NCBI GenBank assembly: GCA_019429255.1
Contig: JAHYIY010000008.1
Span: 1 to 64,000 of the forward strand
Length of the DNA: 64,000 bases
Source: Desulfuromonadales bacterium
GTDB lineage: Bacteria > Desulfobacterota > Desulfuromonadia > Desulfuromonadales > Geopsychrobacteraceae
Direction: 5' to 3'
Positions 19,644-29,982 of this stretch are shown here, one piece after another; the stretch's first letter is position 1; each line of letters starts with the position of its first letter. The notes below the pieces were generated by a model. The model did not search any database. It was not told the origin of the DNA and saw only the letters and a program-made list of their open reading frames with translations. The translations under genes and the position numbers were made by a program.

Positions 19644-21953
19644 ATGACTCAATTACCCCCGTTGGATGTGATCGCCCTGCTGCGCGAGGATACCGGCCTG
19701 GCGCCGGGATCAATCAAGCAGACTGTTGCCTTGCTGGAAGAAGGGGCCACGGTTCCCTTTATTGCCCGCTACCGCAAAGAGGCAACCGGTGAGCTGGATG
19801 AAGTGCAGATTCGTCTGATTGAAGAACGCCTGGCCTACCATAAGGAACTGGACGAGCGGCGCCGAACGATCCTTAAAACCATTGATGAACAGGGCAAGCT
19901 GACGCCGGAATTGCAGGCACGTATTCTCGCCTGCCGGCAGAAGACCGAGCTGGAAGATCTCTATCTGCCCTACAAGCCGAAGCGCCGCACCAAGGCGACC
20001 ATCGCCAAAGAACAGGGGCTCGAACCCCTGGCGCAACAGCTTCTTGCTGCTAAGGGCGCTGCGATTGATCTGCACCAGTTGGCTGCACCTTTTGTTAACG
20101 CCGAACTGGGGGTTGCGGATGAGGCTGCGGCCTTGCAGGGAGCCGGTCATATTGTTGCCGAACAGTTTGCCGACACCGCCGCGGCCAGAGCACTGGTTCG
20201 GGAGCTGACCTGGGAACAGGGGATCTTCCGTTCTGGGCCGGCCCGTGGCAAGGAAGGGGCGGTAAGTAAATACGAGATGTACTACGATTTCAGCGAACCG
20301 CTAAAACAGATCCCCTCCCATCGCATGCTTGCCATGCGCCGGGGTGAAAAAGAAGAGTTTCTGCGCTTGCAGATCGAGGCGCCGGAGGAGGAAATTCTCG
20401 GACGTCTGGCGCAGCTGCTGATACCCAAGGGTTCCGCCTGCCGGGAATGGTTGCTGGCGGTTGTTGCTGATGCCTACGCGCGCCTGATCACCCCTTCCAT
20501 CGAGGTGGAGTTGCGCCTGCAGGCCAAGCAGCAGGCTGATGAAGAGGCGATCCGGGTGTTTGCCGAGAACCTGCGCAATCTGCTTCTCGCCGCTCCGGCC
20601 GGGAGCCGTCGGGTGCTCGGGGTTGATCCTGGTTTACGAACCGGGTCCAAATTGGCGGCGGTGGATGACACCGGACGTTTTCTCGACCATGTTACCATTT
20701 ACCCCCATACCGGGGGTGGTCGGGCAGGCAGTGCCGGGAAGGATCTGTTGCAGCTGATCAATAAGCATGACATTGAGATGGTGGCGATTGGCAACGGCAC
20801 CGCCGGGCGTGAAATGGAGCAGTTTGTCCGCGCGGCGCTCAAGGAGGCTGGTAAAAAACTACCGGTAGTTATGATTAGTGAAGCTGGTGCCAGCGTTTAT
20901 TCGGCTTCCGATATCGCCCGCGAGGAGTTCCCTGATCTTGATCTGACCGTGCGCGGCGCCATCTCCATCGCCCGACGCCTGCAGGATCCCCTGGCCGAGT
21001 TGGTCAAGGTCGATCCTAAAAATATCGGTGTTGGTCAATATCAGCACGATGTCAGCCAGAGCGCGTTGAAAAAATCCCTCGATCAGGTGGTCGAATCGTG
21101 CGTCAACTATGTCGGCGTTGATCTCAATACCGCCAGTTGGGCCCTGCTCGGGTTCGTTTCGGGAATTGGTGAACATCTGGCGAAAGGGATTGTCCGCTAT
21201 CGTGATGAGCAGGGAGCTTTTGCTACCCGCAAACAGTTGCTCAAGGTTCCCCGTTTTGGTCAGAAGGCCTTTGAACAGGCTGCCGGCTTTCTGCGCATTC
21301 GTCAGGGCAGTGAACCCCTCGATAATACCGCGGTTCACCCCGAGCGCTACCAGTTAGTGGCGACCATGGCCAGGGACGCGGGGATTGATGTGGCGACCCT
21401 GATCCGTCGCCCGGAGCTGCTCGATCAGATTGATCTGAAAGCCTATGTGCGTGAAGATGTCGGTCTACCGACCTTGCGCGATATTGTCGCCGAGCTGAAA
21501 AAACCCGGTCGTGATCCGCGTGAATCCTTTGTTGCCAGTAGTTTTCGTGAGGATGTCACCGGCATGGATGATCTTAAGGAGGGGATGACCCTGAGTGGTA
21601 TCGTCACCAACGTTGCTGCTTTTGGCGCTTTTGTCGACATCGGCGTTCATCAGGATGGGCTGATGCATGTCAGCCAGCTCGCCGATCGCTTTATCAAAAA
21701 TCCGGCTGAGGTGGTCAAGGTTGGCCAGCAGGTGCAGGTACGGGTATTGGAGGTGGATACCCAGCGTAAGCGGATTTCACTGACGATGCGCAGTGGCGAG
21801 GTTAACAGGGAGAAGCCGGTCGCTATGCGTTCAAGCAAGGATACGATGAGCCCTAAAGCGCAAAACAAGCAGCAGACTTCTGCTCCGGCGGGACCGACGA
21901 ATCTGGCCGCAGCGCTGAAAAAGTCGGGCTTTCGGGTGAGCAAGAAGAAATAG
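19644..21953 (+). CDS. tex: Tex family transcription accessory protein (S1 RNA-binding)
   Basis: VALLEEGATVPFIARYRKEATGELDEVQIR, GVGQYQHDVSQ, C-terminal S1 domain. Confidence 0.95.
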   Translation: MTQLPPLDVIALLREDTGLAPGSIKQTVALLEEGATVPFIARYRKEATGELDEVQIRLIEERLAYHKELDERRRTILKTIDEQGKLTPELQARILACRQKTELEDLYLPYKPKRRTKATIAKEQGLEPLAQQLLAAKGAAIDLHQLAAPFVNAELGVADEAAALQGAGHIVAEQFADTAAARALVRELTWEQGIFRSGPARGKEGAVSKYEMYYDFSEPLKQIPSHRMLAMRRGEKEEFLRLQIEAPEEEILGRLAQLLIPKGSACREWLLAVVADAYARLITPSIEVELRLQAKQQADEEAIRVFAENLRNLLLAAPAGSRRVLGVDPGLRTGSKLAAVDDTGRFLDHVTIYPHTGGGRAGSAGKDLLQLINKHDIEMVAIGNGTAGREMEQFVRAALKEAGKKLPVVMISEAGASVYSASDIAREEFPDLDLTVRGAISIARRLQDPLAELVKVDPKNIGVGQYQHDVSQSALKKSLDQVVESCVNYVGVDLNTASWALLGFVSGIGEHLAKGIVRYRDEQGAFATRKQLLKVPRFGQKAFEQAAGFLRIRQGSEPLDNTAVHPERYQLVATMARDAGIDVATLIRRPELLDQIDLKAYVREDVGLPTLRDIVAELKKPGRDPRESFVASSFREDVTGMDDLKEGMTLSGIVTNVAAFGAFVDIGVHQDGLMHVSQLADRFIKNPAEVVKVGQQVQVRVLEVDTQRKRISLTMRSGEVNREKPVAMRSSKDTMSPKAQNKQQTSAPAGPTNLAAALKKSGFRVSKKK

Positions 21954-21958
21954 GAGTT

Positions 21959-22101
21959 GTCGGTTGGAGCCGGGTCGGGGATCCTGTGCCAAGGGACGCT
22001 TTTCGTCATCCATGACCGCTTGACTGTCGCCGTCCATGGCGACAGACACCCTTGTCACAGGCCCCCCGACCCGCCGGCAACAAGGATGGGTTTAAAATAG
22101 T
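21959..22101 (+). repeat. Structured repeat, copy C (left TIR lost; tandem with copy D)
   Basis: cgggtcggggatcctgtgccaagggacgc...tgtcgccgtccatggcgaca...cccttgtcacaggccccccgacccg. Confidence 0.85.
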
Positions 22102-22247
22102 GTATCTGTTCAGCACCGGATCGGGGATCCTATGTCAAGGGACGCTTTTCGTCATCCATGACCGCTTGACTGTCGCCGTCCATGGCGACAGACACCCTTG
22201 TCACAGGCCCCCCGACCCGGCAACAAGGATGGTTTTAAAATAGTTAC
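22102..22247 (+). repeat. Structured TIR repeat, copy D
   Basis: gtatctgttcagc...aaaatagttac; core nearly identical to copy C. Confidence 0.88.
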
Positions 22248-22260
22248 AATAGGAGAAGTT

Positions 22261-22671
22261 ATGTACGGCGAAAAAACCCACTCACTGCTGATCGGCTATG
22301 TCCTGTGGATCTTCGGGTTTATGGGGTCACACCGTTTTTACTACGGACGCTCCATCAGCGGCACCATCTATTTTTTCACCCTGGGTCTGTTCTTTATCGG
22401 CTGGATTGTTGATCTGTTTCTGATTCCCGGAATGGATCGGGACGCCGATCTGCGCTACAGTCATGGCATCAAAGACTATAACGTCACCTGGATTCTCATG
22501 ACCTTCCTCGGTATCTTCGGGGTGCACCGCTTTTATCTGGGTAAGTGGATCACCGGACTCATCTGGTTTTTTACCGGCGGCCTGTTTCTGGTCGGTTACC
22601 TCTACGATTTCTGGACCCTCAACGAACAGGTGGATGAGGTCAATCGTCATAAATTTATCCAGATCGTCTGA
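22261..22671 (+). CDS. TM2 domain-containing protein (two TM2-like units)
   Basis: GFMGSHRFYYGRSISGTIYFFTLGLFFIGWIVDLF and GIFGVHRFYLGKWITGLIWFFTGGLFLVGYLYDFW. Confidence 0.9.
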   Translation: MYGEKTHSLLIGYVLWIFGFMGSHRFYYGRSISGTIYFFTLGLFFIGWIVDLFLIPGMDRDADLRYSHGIKDYNVTWILMTFLGIFGVHRFYLGKWITGLIWFFTGGLFLVGYLYDFWTLNEQVDEVNRHKFIQIV

Positions 22672-22685
22672 GCCTCTGCTATTTC

Positions 22686-23810
22686 TTATCTCAACGCCAG
22701 GGCGGCATAGATCCGCGCGGCATCTTCAACCTCGGCAAAACTGGTCTGTTCATCGGCGGTATGGGCAGTTTCGAGGGAGCCGGGACCGAGGATCAGCGGT
22801 TTGCTGCCGGCCTGAAAAAACAGGTTGCCGTCTGAATGGGAGCGAAAGGGTACCAGATTTAATGGCAGGTTGAGGCGCGGATAAACCTCTTCCAGAATGC
22901 TGATGGTGTTGTCCTCCGGCGCAAGTTGATAGCCACCGGCCTCAAAGTTAAAAACCACCTCAAGATCCAGCCCTTTGATTGAACTGCGGGCCTGCTCCAG
23001 GGTTTTTTCGATGATGGTACGCACCGTCACCGGGCTTAAATCGGGCGACAGATGCAGGTCGATCATCGCTTCACAACGGTCAGGTACGACAAATCCTGCC
23101 CGCGATGAGCTCATTTCACGAATTGAATAAACCAGTTTGGTCGCCTGCTGACGAAATGCGGTTGATCGTTCGATCTGCAACAGTACCCGCAGCATCGACT
23201 CGATGGCATTGTGCCCAAGTTCCGGCAGGGAGGAGTGGATGCGCCGCCCCTGGGTGATGAGGGTGACCTCCATATAGCCGTAGTGGTCGAAGGCCGGGAG
23301 CAGGGCGGTCGGTTCACCGATAATCACCGAACGCGGGCAGCACTCTTCAAGAAACCGGGCGCTGCCGTCACCATTCTCCTCCTCACCGACAACCAAGAGC
23401 AGCCCGAGGGACGGACGCTGATCTTCCGGCAGGGTGGCCAGGGCGGTCCAGGCTTCCACCATGGCAGCGCAGCCACCTTTCATGTCAGCACTGCCTAAGC
23501 CCCGAATAACGCCCCATTCTTCAACCGCTGCATACTCATCAATATCCCAGGCGGGAACCGTATCAACATGGCCGACCAGATAGAGGTCAGGGCTGTCACT
23601 GCCCATGGTGGCAATCAGATTGAAGCGCTCTTCTTCATCGACGATCTGGCGTCGTACCTGGGTTCCAGTGGCGCGTAACTGCTCTTCAAGGAACAGCTGA
23701 ATATCCTCCTCTTTGCCGGAAGGGGAATAAATATCGATCATGTCGATGAGGTTTTTTTTCAGGCGGTCAGGATCAATGTTATGCCAAACCTGTTCGAGGC
23801 GCGATGTCAT
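22686..23810 (-). CDS. M20 family metallopeptidase (ArgE/DapE/CPG2-like)
   Basis: LYLVGHVDTVPAW, GLGSADMKGGCAAMVEA, VVGEEENGDGSA. Confidence 0.9.
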   Translation of the reverse strand: MTSRLEQVWHNIDPDRLKKNLIDMIDIYSPSGKEEDIQLFLEEQLRATGTQVRRQIVDEEERFNLIATMGSDSPDLYLVGHVDTVPAWDIDEYAAVEEWGVIRGLGSADMKGGCAAMVEAWTALATLPEDQRPSLGLLLVVGEEENGDGSARFLEECCPRSVIIGEPTALLPAFDHYGYMEVTLITQGRRIHSSLPELGHNAIESMLRVLLQIERSTAFRQQATKLVYSIREMSSSRAGFVVPDRCEAMIDLHLSPDLSPVTVRTIIEKTLEQARSSIKGLDLEVVFNFEAGGYQLAPEDNTISILEEVYPRLNLPLNLVPFRSHSDGNLFFQAGSKPLILGPGSLETAHTADEQTSFAEVEDAARIYAALALR

Positions 23811-23813
23811 CAG

Positions 23814-24368
23814 CTAGTCCTTTTTTCTCTTTTTTTTGCGTGAACGAGACAGGTTCAAGGTCATATAGACGTGTTTCTGGATATGACCGAAGCCAAGTTT
23901 TTCAAAGAAGCGAATACCGGCCTGGTTGTCGGCATCGGTATCAATAATAATCATCCGTACCCCTTGATCCTTCATACGCCCTTTAAGTTCATCGAACAAC
24001 TTTTGACCGGTTCCCCCCTTTTGCAGACCAGGGCGAACGCCGATCCAGACCAGGTAGCCATATTTCCATGACGAATGCTGCTTTTCGACGGTGGTTCCCA
24101 GGGCAAAACCGATAATTTCGTCCGCTAATTCGGCCACCAGACAGAGTTCACTGTCGGAGTTGAACAGGGTGGTAATTTCGTACTCATCCCAGGTGCGGTA
24201 CATGCTGGGTGAAAAGTCGGAGGTGAACAACCGTTCCCCCAGGTGAAATACCGCCGCCATATCGTCGATGGTCATCTGGCGGATATCCAGTTCGTCAGCA
24301 AATTCTTCTTTGTTCATTGCGGGCACCATCAGCAATTGTAAAAGGGTAAAATCAGAATCAATACTCAT
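23814..24368 (-). CDS. GNAT family N-acetyltransferase
   Basis: YLVWIGVRPGLQKGGTGQKLFDELKGRMKDQGVRMIIIDTDADNQAGIRFFEKLGF. Confidence 0.9.
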   Translation of the reverse strand: MSIDSDFTLLQLLMVPAMNKEEFADELDIRQMTIDDMAAVFHLGERLFTSDFSPSMYRTWDEYEITTLFNSDSELCLVAELADEIIGFALGTTVEKQHSSWKYGYLVWIGVRPGLQKGGTGQKLFDELKGRMKDQGVRMIIIDTDADNQAGIRFFEKLGFGHIQKHVYMTLNLSRSRKKKRKKD

Positions 24369-24637
24369 AGATAGCAGAAAAGCCTAGCCAAGATAAGATT
24401 CCTTTGTACAATGTTTGCGATAAATTTTGTCCGGTAGTCGAGGATACGGTTTTTTGATATACCGGTGGCGGTGATGGGAACAGGCAATCCGTCGTCGCTG
24501 TTGTTTTCCAGTTCCTTCAAACGGGTTAACGGCATATTAACACCGCTGCAGATGAGTCGGTCGTTGCGGCATGGGGGGAGTCTGTAGCAGGTGACTATCT
24601 TTTTCTCACCCTGCAGATACTGGATTTGAGATTTGAA

Positions 24638-24672
24638 ATAACAAGGCACCCTTGAACAGGGTGCCTTGTTAT
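24638..24672 (-). terminator. Hairpin downstream of bacterioferritin gene
   Basis: ataacaaggcaccct-tgaac-agggtgccttgttat, 15-bp perfect stem. Confidence 0.85.
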
Positions 24673-24677
24673 AGCGG

Positions 24678-25178
24678 TTATCCGGCTGCGCCACCCATGG
24701 TGCGGCGGGCTTTACTGCGCTCAATCGACTGCAGGGCCAGGTATTCCGTGCCGAAGCGGGCAATATTATCAATCTCGTTGTCATATTGATCGTAGTGGCG
24801 TTCTTCATCAACAACCAGCTGTTCAAACAGTCTCTTTGATACCGAGTCGGCATTGTTGCCGCACTCATTCGCCCAGCGGTTGTAGTCAAGGGCGCTCTGC
24901 TCTTCCATGGCCTTGGCCATCTGCAGCATCTCTTTGACCTCGGTCACTTTCTTCACATCACCGGAAGCCTTCATTTCCACATCGCCGCCGAGAAAGAGGA
25001 TGCGCTCGGCCAGATTTTCAACGTGCATCATTTCCTCGATGGCGGTTTTCTTAAACAGATCGGCGAGCAGGTCATAGCCCTGGTCGTCGCAGTGAAAATG
25101 AAAATACATGTACTGGTGCAGAGCAGTGATTTCCTCGGCCACAGCCTGGTTGAGCAGAACGACACTTTTCTCATGCAT
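24678..25178 (-). CDS. bfr: Bacterioferritin-like ferritin
   Basis: LLNQAVAEEITALHQYMYFHFHCDDQGYDLLADLFKKTAIEEMMHVENLAERILFLGG. Confidence 0.9.
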   Translation of the reverse strand: MHEKSVVLLNQAVAEEITALHQYMYFHFHCDDQGYDLLADLFKKTAIEEMMHVENLAERILFLGGDVEMKASGDVKKVTEVKEMLQMAKAMEEQSALDYNRWANECGNNADSVSKRLFEQLVVDEERHYDQYDNEIDNIARFGTEYLALQSIERSKARRTMGGAAG

Positions 25179-25213
25179 AACAATATCTCCTTAATGATTG
25201 TCGGGGTGGATTG

Positions 25214-26449
25214 CTACTTGCCCCAGGTGTCACGAATCCGTTGTACAGCAGTCTCGACATTGCTGCGCTCGCCAAAAGCCGAAAGACGGAAATAGCCTTC
25301 GCCGCTGGGCCCGAAACCGCTGCCCGGCGTGCCGACGACGTGGCATTCGTTTAACAGTTTATCAAAAAAATCCCAGCTGCTTAGTCCTTCAGGGGTTTTT
25401 AGCCAGATGTAGGGAGCATCGACGCCACCATAACATTCGATACCGGCGGCCTGTAGTCCTTCACGGATAATCCGGGCGTTTTCCATGTAGTAATTGATGA
25501 TGTCACGGGTCTGCTGCCAGCCCTCATCCGAGTAGACCGCAGCCGCAGCACGCTGTACCGGGTAGGAAGCCCCATTGAACTTGGTAGTGACGCGGCGCTT
25601 CCAGAGCTTGTTGATGCTGTACTCTTCGCCGCTTGCAGTCGTTCCGGTGAGTTGCTCCGGCACCACCACCAGGCCGCAGCGCACACCGGTAAAACCGGCG
25701 GTTTTGGAGAAGGAGCGGAACTCAATGGCACACTCCTTGGCACCTTCAATTTCGTAAATAGAGTGGGGGATGTCGGGGGTGGTGATAAAGGCTTCATAGG
25801 CGGCATCGAAGAAGATGATGGCATCATTGGCACGGGCGTAATCGACCCACTTTTTCAGCTCTTGCTTGCCGGCGACGGTGCCGGTCGGATTGTTGGGGAA
25901 GCACAGGTAGATGATGTCGACTTTTTCCTTGGGCAGATCGGGAATAAAGTTATTTTCGGCGGTAAAGGGCATGTAGACGATCCCTTTATAGTAGCCCTTT
26001 TCATCAGCTTCACCGGTGCGCCCCACCATGACGTTGGTGTCGTTGTAGACCGGATAGACCGGATCGCCGATAGCAACAATGTTATCGAGGGCAAAGATGT
26101 CGAGAATGTTAGCACAGTCGCACTTGGAACCGTCGGAAATGAAGATTTCGTTGGTAGTCAACTCAACACCCAACGGCTTATAACTTTTGTCGATAATCAC
26201 CTGTGACAGCCATTCATAGCCTTGTTCCGGGCCGTAACCGGCGAAGTTTTCTGTTGTTGCAAGATCATCAATGGCCTGATGGAAAGCTTGAATAACCGCC
26301 GGCGCGAGGGGACGAGTGACATCGCCAATCCCTAAGCGAATGACCTTGGCTTGCGGGTTTGCTTTGCTGAATTCAGTTACCCGGCGACCAATTTCAGGGA
26401 ACAGGTAACCGGCTTTAAGTTTCAGATAGTGATCATTGATACGTGCCAT
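25214..26449 (-). CDS. dapL: LL-diaminopimelate aminotransferase
   Basis: [48 protein letters not shown]. Confidence 0.96.
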   Translation of the reverse strand: MARINDHYLKLKAGYLFPEIGRRVTEFSKANPQAKVIRLGIGDVTRPLAPAVIQAFHQAIDDLATTENFAGYGPEQGYEWLSQVIIDKSYKPLGVELTTNEIFISDGSKCDCANILDIFALDNIVAIGDPVYPVYNDTNVMVGRTGEADEKGYYKGIVYMPFTAENNFIPDLPKEKVDIIYLCFPNNPTGTVAGKQELKKWVDYARANDAIIFFDAAYEAFITTPDIPHSIYEIEGAKECAIEFRSFSKTAGFTGVRCGLVVVPEQLTGTTASGEEYSINKLWKRRVTTKFNGASYPVQRAAAAVYSDEGWQQTRDIINYYMENARIIREGLQAAGIECYGGVDAPYIWLKTPEGLSSWDFFDKLLNECHVVGTPGSGFGPSGEGYFRLSAFGERSNVETAVQRIRDTWGK

Positions 26450-26517
26450 GTTTAGAACTTTCTCTCTGGTAAAATACAATGAAATGATTCGGGACATGAA
26501 AATATCAGTACGGTTTT

Positions 26518-27318
26518 TTAGCGTAGCCCCAGCACATCCTGCATATCATACAGTCCTGGCGGTTGACCCTCCAGCCACTGGCAGGCGCGGGCAGCGCCGC
26601 GGGCGAACATATCACGGCTCATGGCGCGATGACTGATCTCGATGCGTTCTCCCATGCCGATAAAATAGACTGTGTGCTCACCGACAATATCGCCACCGCG
26701 CACTGTTTGCATGCCGATTTCGGCGTGGCTGCGTTCACCGCACATTCCCTCACGGTGATAATTAGCGACCTGGTTGTAATCACGCCCAAGGGTTTCAGCG
26801 ACCACTTCGCCCATGCGCACTGCAGTGCCGGAAGGGGAGTCCTTCTTTTTATTGTGGTGCAGTTCGACAACTTCGACATCGAAATCATCACCAAGGATCC
26901 TGGCGGCTTCCTTGAGCAGCTTGAAGCAGGCATTGACGCCGACGCTCATGTTGGGCGCCAGCACCACAGGAATCGTCCTGGCAAACTCCTCGACCTGCTG
27001 TTTCTGCTCAGGGGTAAAGCCGGTTGAGCCGCTGACCAGCATCTTGCCGTGCCGTGCGCAGACGGCGAGATTGTTCAGGGTCACTTCCGGGAAGGTAAAA
27101 TCGATGAGGACATCGGCTGTTGCAACCGCAGCATCAAGTTCGCTGGTCAGAGGGACGCCGATATTGCCGGCGCCGGCAATCAGTCCGGCATCCATCCCCA
27201 GTTGTGGGTGACCATCCCGTTCAACAGCGCCAGATAAGGTAAGCCCTTTTGTTTCACACACCGCCTGGATCAGGCGCGTACCCATGCGCCCGGCGGCGCC
27301 GATGATGGCAACATTCAT
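26518..27318 (-). CDS. dapB: 4-hydroxy-tetrahydrodipicolinate reductase
   Basis: [37 protein letters not shown]. Confidence 0.96.
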   Translation of the reverse strand: MNVAIIGAAGRMGTRLIQAVCETKGLTLSGAVERDGHPQLGMDAGLIAGAGNIGVPLTSELDAAVATADVLIDFTFPEVTLNNLAVCARHGKMLVSGSTGFTPEQKQQVEEFARTIPVVLAPNMSVGVNACFKLLKEAARILGDDFDVEVVELHHNKKKDSPSGTAVRMGEVVAETLGRDYNQVANYHREGMCGERSHAEIGMQTVRGGDIVGEHTVYFIGMGERIEISHRAMSRDMFARGAARACQWLEGQPPGLYDMQDVLGLR

Positions 27319-27347
27319 GATGATTTTTCCTTGTGTTGCGAAGCTGT

Positions 27348-28223
27348 TCAAATCAGTTGGTGCTTGCTTAAGACTTCTTTGAGCTTGATCAGGTTTTCAG
27401 GCTGCAGGCCAACCAGGGGCAGCCGCACTGCAGGACGACATTTGCCCATTAAAGAGGCGGCGGTTTTAACCGGTACCGGATTGGCCTCTATGAACATGGC
27501 CTGGTGAACATCCAGCAGTTGCAGGTGCAGCTTTCTGGCATCGTCCCAGCGATTTTCCTGCGCTGCCACCACCATCTGCTTGACCTGCCTGGGGATAATG
27601 TTGGCGGACACGGAAATAATCCCTTTGGCGCCGCAGGCCATCAGCGGCAGGGCGAGGAAATCATCACCGGACAGGACATCGATCTTGTCACCGGCTTTGG
27701 CGATAATTTCACTGGCCTGGGTAACATCGCCGGAGGCTTCCTTGATGGCGACAATCTGCTTGAATTCTGCCAGGCGGATAGTGGTCGCAGCAGTTATGTT
27801 GCTGCCGGTACGACCAGGCACATTGTAAAGGACCTGCGGCAGGGCGACCTGCTCGGCAAGCGCCTTATAATGCTGATAGATCCCTTCCTGCGATGGTTTG
27901 TTGTAGTAGGGCGACACCAGCAGCAAACCGTCAGCGCCGGCTTCTTTGGCATGGCGTGAGATCTCAATCGCCTCGGCGGTGGAGTTGGAGCCGGTTCCGG
28001 CAACAACCGGGACCCGTTTGTTGACCTGGGCGATGCAGACGTCGATCACCCGGTTGTGTTCATGATAGTTGAGGGTAGCTGACTCTCCGGTGGTACCACA
28101 GGGGACGATCACATCGGTACCGTTTTCGATTTGGAATTCGATCAGCTGGCGGTAGCTTTCTTCATCAAGGTTCCCCTGTTCATCAAAGGGGGTGATGAGG
28201 GCGGTCATGGATCCGTGAAACAT
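27348..28223 (-). CDS. dapA: 4-hydroxy-tetrahydrodipicolinate synthase
   Basis: MFHGSMTALITPFDEQGNLDEESYRQLIEFQIENGTDVIVPCGTTGESATL, YYNKPSQEG, YNVPGRTG. Confidence 0.97.
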   Translation of the reverse strand: MFHGSMTALITPFDEQGNLDEESYRQLIEFQIENGTDVIVPCGTTGESATLNYHEHNRVIDVCIAQVNKRVPVVAGTGSNSTAEAIEISRHAKEAGADGLLLVSPYYNKPSQEGIYQHYKALAEQVALPQVLYNVPGRTGSNITAATTIRLAEFKQIVAIKEASGDVTQASEIIAKAGDKIDVLSGDDFLALPLMACGAKGIISVSANIIPRQVKQMVVAAQENRWDDARKLHLQLLDVHQAMFIEANPVPVKTAASLMGKCRPAVRLPLVGLQPENLIKLKEVLSKHQLI

Positions 28224-28332
28224 ATTCTCCTCCAATAAAAAAGAAAAGTGGACGCCGATATTGCTAACATACTGGCTGGGCAAAGTAAAGGGCAGTGGCA
28301 TTCACGGATGCAATAAAAAACATATAAAACAG

Positions 28333-28491
28333 TCAGTTAGATTGTTTTTTTTGCTCGCCGGAGTTCTCCTCCAGGGGCGCGGCAGGTTGCTCAACCGCTG
28401 CCTTGTTGACCGGACGAACGGGCCCCTTTGTGCCGCAGGCAGACAGCAACAGCGCGCTAATGATCAGGACCAGAATCAGTTGTAGGCGCAT
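28333..28491 (-). CDS. Small lipoprotein (LptM/YifL-like)
   Basis: [52 protein letters not shown], lipobox LLSACG followed by GTKGP; located after argH. Confidence 0.75.
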   Translation of the reverse strand: MRLQLILVLIISALLLSACGTKGPVRPVNKAAVEQPAAPLEENSGEQKKQSN

Positions 28492-29867
28492 CAGATTACC
28501 CCGCCGTTCAACCGCGCCAGTTCCCGTTCCACCGCCGTGCGGGCGGTGCCGCCGGTGGCCTTGCGGGCGTTGACCGAGGCTTCGAGGGTAACGAAATCAT
28601 AAATGTCCCGGTCAATCAATGCAGAGAAGCTGCGAAATTCTTCCAGAGTCAACTCAGGGATATCCTTGCCGGTTTCAACGCAATAGCGCACCGTCTTGCC
28701 AACCACCTCGTGGGCTTGACGGAAGGGCATCCCTTTGCGCACACAGTAATCGGCAACATCGGTTGCCGTCGAAAATCCCCGCGCTGCCGCAATACGCATG
28801 TTGTCACTTTTGACCCGCATTTCAGCAATCATGTCGGCGAAAACCTTCAGGCTCCCTTTAACCGTGTCGATGGTGTCAAACAGGGGTTCCTTGTCTTCCT
28901 GCATGTCTTTGTTATAGGCCAGCGGCAGGGACTTCATCAGGGTCAAGAGGGCGATCAGGTTGCCGTAAACCCGGCCGGTTTTGCCGCGCACCAGTTCCGG
29001 TACATCCGGGTTTTTCTTTTGTGGCATGATCGAACTGCCGGTACAAAAAGCATCCGACAGTTCAATAAAGTTGAAATCGGCGCTCGACCAGAGGATCAGT
29101 TCTTCCGACAAACGCGACAGGTGCATCATCAGGATTCCGGCACAGGCGCAGAACTCAATGGCAAAGTCGCGATCAGACACGCTGTCAAGGCTGTTGCGGG
29201 TGACACCATCAAAACCAAGCTGCTGCGCCACCCACTCGCGGTCGATGGGGAAGGTGGTACCGGCCAGGGCTCCCGCGCCCAGGGGCAGAACATTAAAACG
29301 TTTGCGCAGATCCTGCAGGCGGCTGGTATCACGGGCGATCATCTCACGATAAGCGAGCAGGTGATGGCTGTAGAGCACCGGCTGGGCGGTTTGCAGATGG
29401 GTATAGCCGGGCATGATGACATCCAGATGGTTCTGCGCCTGGTGGATCAGCGATTGCTCAAGTTTGCCCAGATATCCCAGAATCGTGTCAATTTCATCGC
29501 GCAGGTAGAGGCGGATATCGAGCGCCACCTGATCGTTGCGGCTGCGCCCGGTGTGCAGTTTGCCACCGACCGGACCGATCCGTTCGATCAACCGCGCCTC
29601 GATGTTCATGTGGATGTCTTCGAGGGCAACGGAGAATTCGATCTTGCCGGCCTCAATCTCGGCAAGGATCGCGTCAAGGCCGGCGATGATCTGCTGCGCT
29701 TCATCGACAGCAATAATTCCCTGACGTCCGAGCATCTCGGCATGGGCTTTTGAGCCCTGGATATCGTAGCGATAAAGACGCTGATCGAATGCGATGGAGG
29801 CGGTGAATTCCTCGACAAATTTGTCGGTCGGTTGGGTGAAGCGACCACCCCATAGTTTGCTGCTCAT
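28491..29867 (-). CDS. argH: Argininosuccinate lyase
   Basis: [43 protein letters not shown]. Confidence 0.97.
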   Translation of the reverse strand: MSSKLWGGRFTQPTDKFVEEFTASIAFDQRLYRYDIQGSKAHAEMLGRQGIIAVDEAQQIIAGLDAILAEIEAGKIEFSVALEDIHMNIEARLIERIGPVGGKLHTGRSRNDQVALDIRLYLRDEIDTILGYLGKLEQSLIHQAQNHLDVIMPGYTHLQTAQPVLYSHHLLAYREMIARDTSRLQDLRKRFNVLPLGAGALAGTTFPIDREWVAQQLGFDGVTRNSLDSVSDRDFAIEFCACAGILMMHLSRLSEELILWSSADFNFIELSDAFCTGSSIMPQKKNPDVPELVRGKTGRVYGNLIALLTLMKSLPLAYNKDMQEDKEPLFDTIDTVKGSLKVFADMIAEMRVKSDNMRIAAARGFSTATDVADYCVRKGMPFRQAHEVVGKTVRYCVETGKDIPELTLEEFRSFSALIDRDIYDFVTLEASVNARKATGGTARTAVERELARLNGGVI

Positions 29868-29899
29868 TTTTCACTCTTTCTTGCTGGACAAAAACTCAG

Positions 29900-29970
29900 C
29901 CACCAAGGCACCAAGCGCACCAAGGGGGCAATCCCATTTGGTTTTCTTGGAGTCCTTGGTGCCTTGGTGG
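29900..29970. repeat. CCACCAAGGCACC palindromic repeat
   Basis: ccaccaaggcaccaagcgcaccaag...cttggagtccttggtgccttggtgg inverted arms. Confidence 0.75.
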
Positions 29971-29982
29971 CAACGTGACTTA

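Noticed and set aside
24365-24600. Possible ORF between the GNAT and bfr genes (MPLTRLKELENNSDDGLPVPITATGISKNRILDYRTKF...)
   Set aside because: Reads partly coding-like but the upstream portion runs through the bfr terminator and bfr itself; no recognisable family, could be a remnant.
28710-29753. 347-aa ORF antisense to argH (and 337-aa antisense to argG at 30148-31161)
   Set aside because: Shadow ORFs opposite well-supported enzymes; no recognisable motifs.
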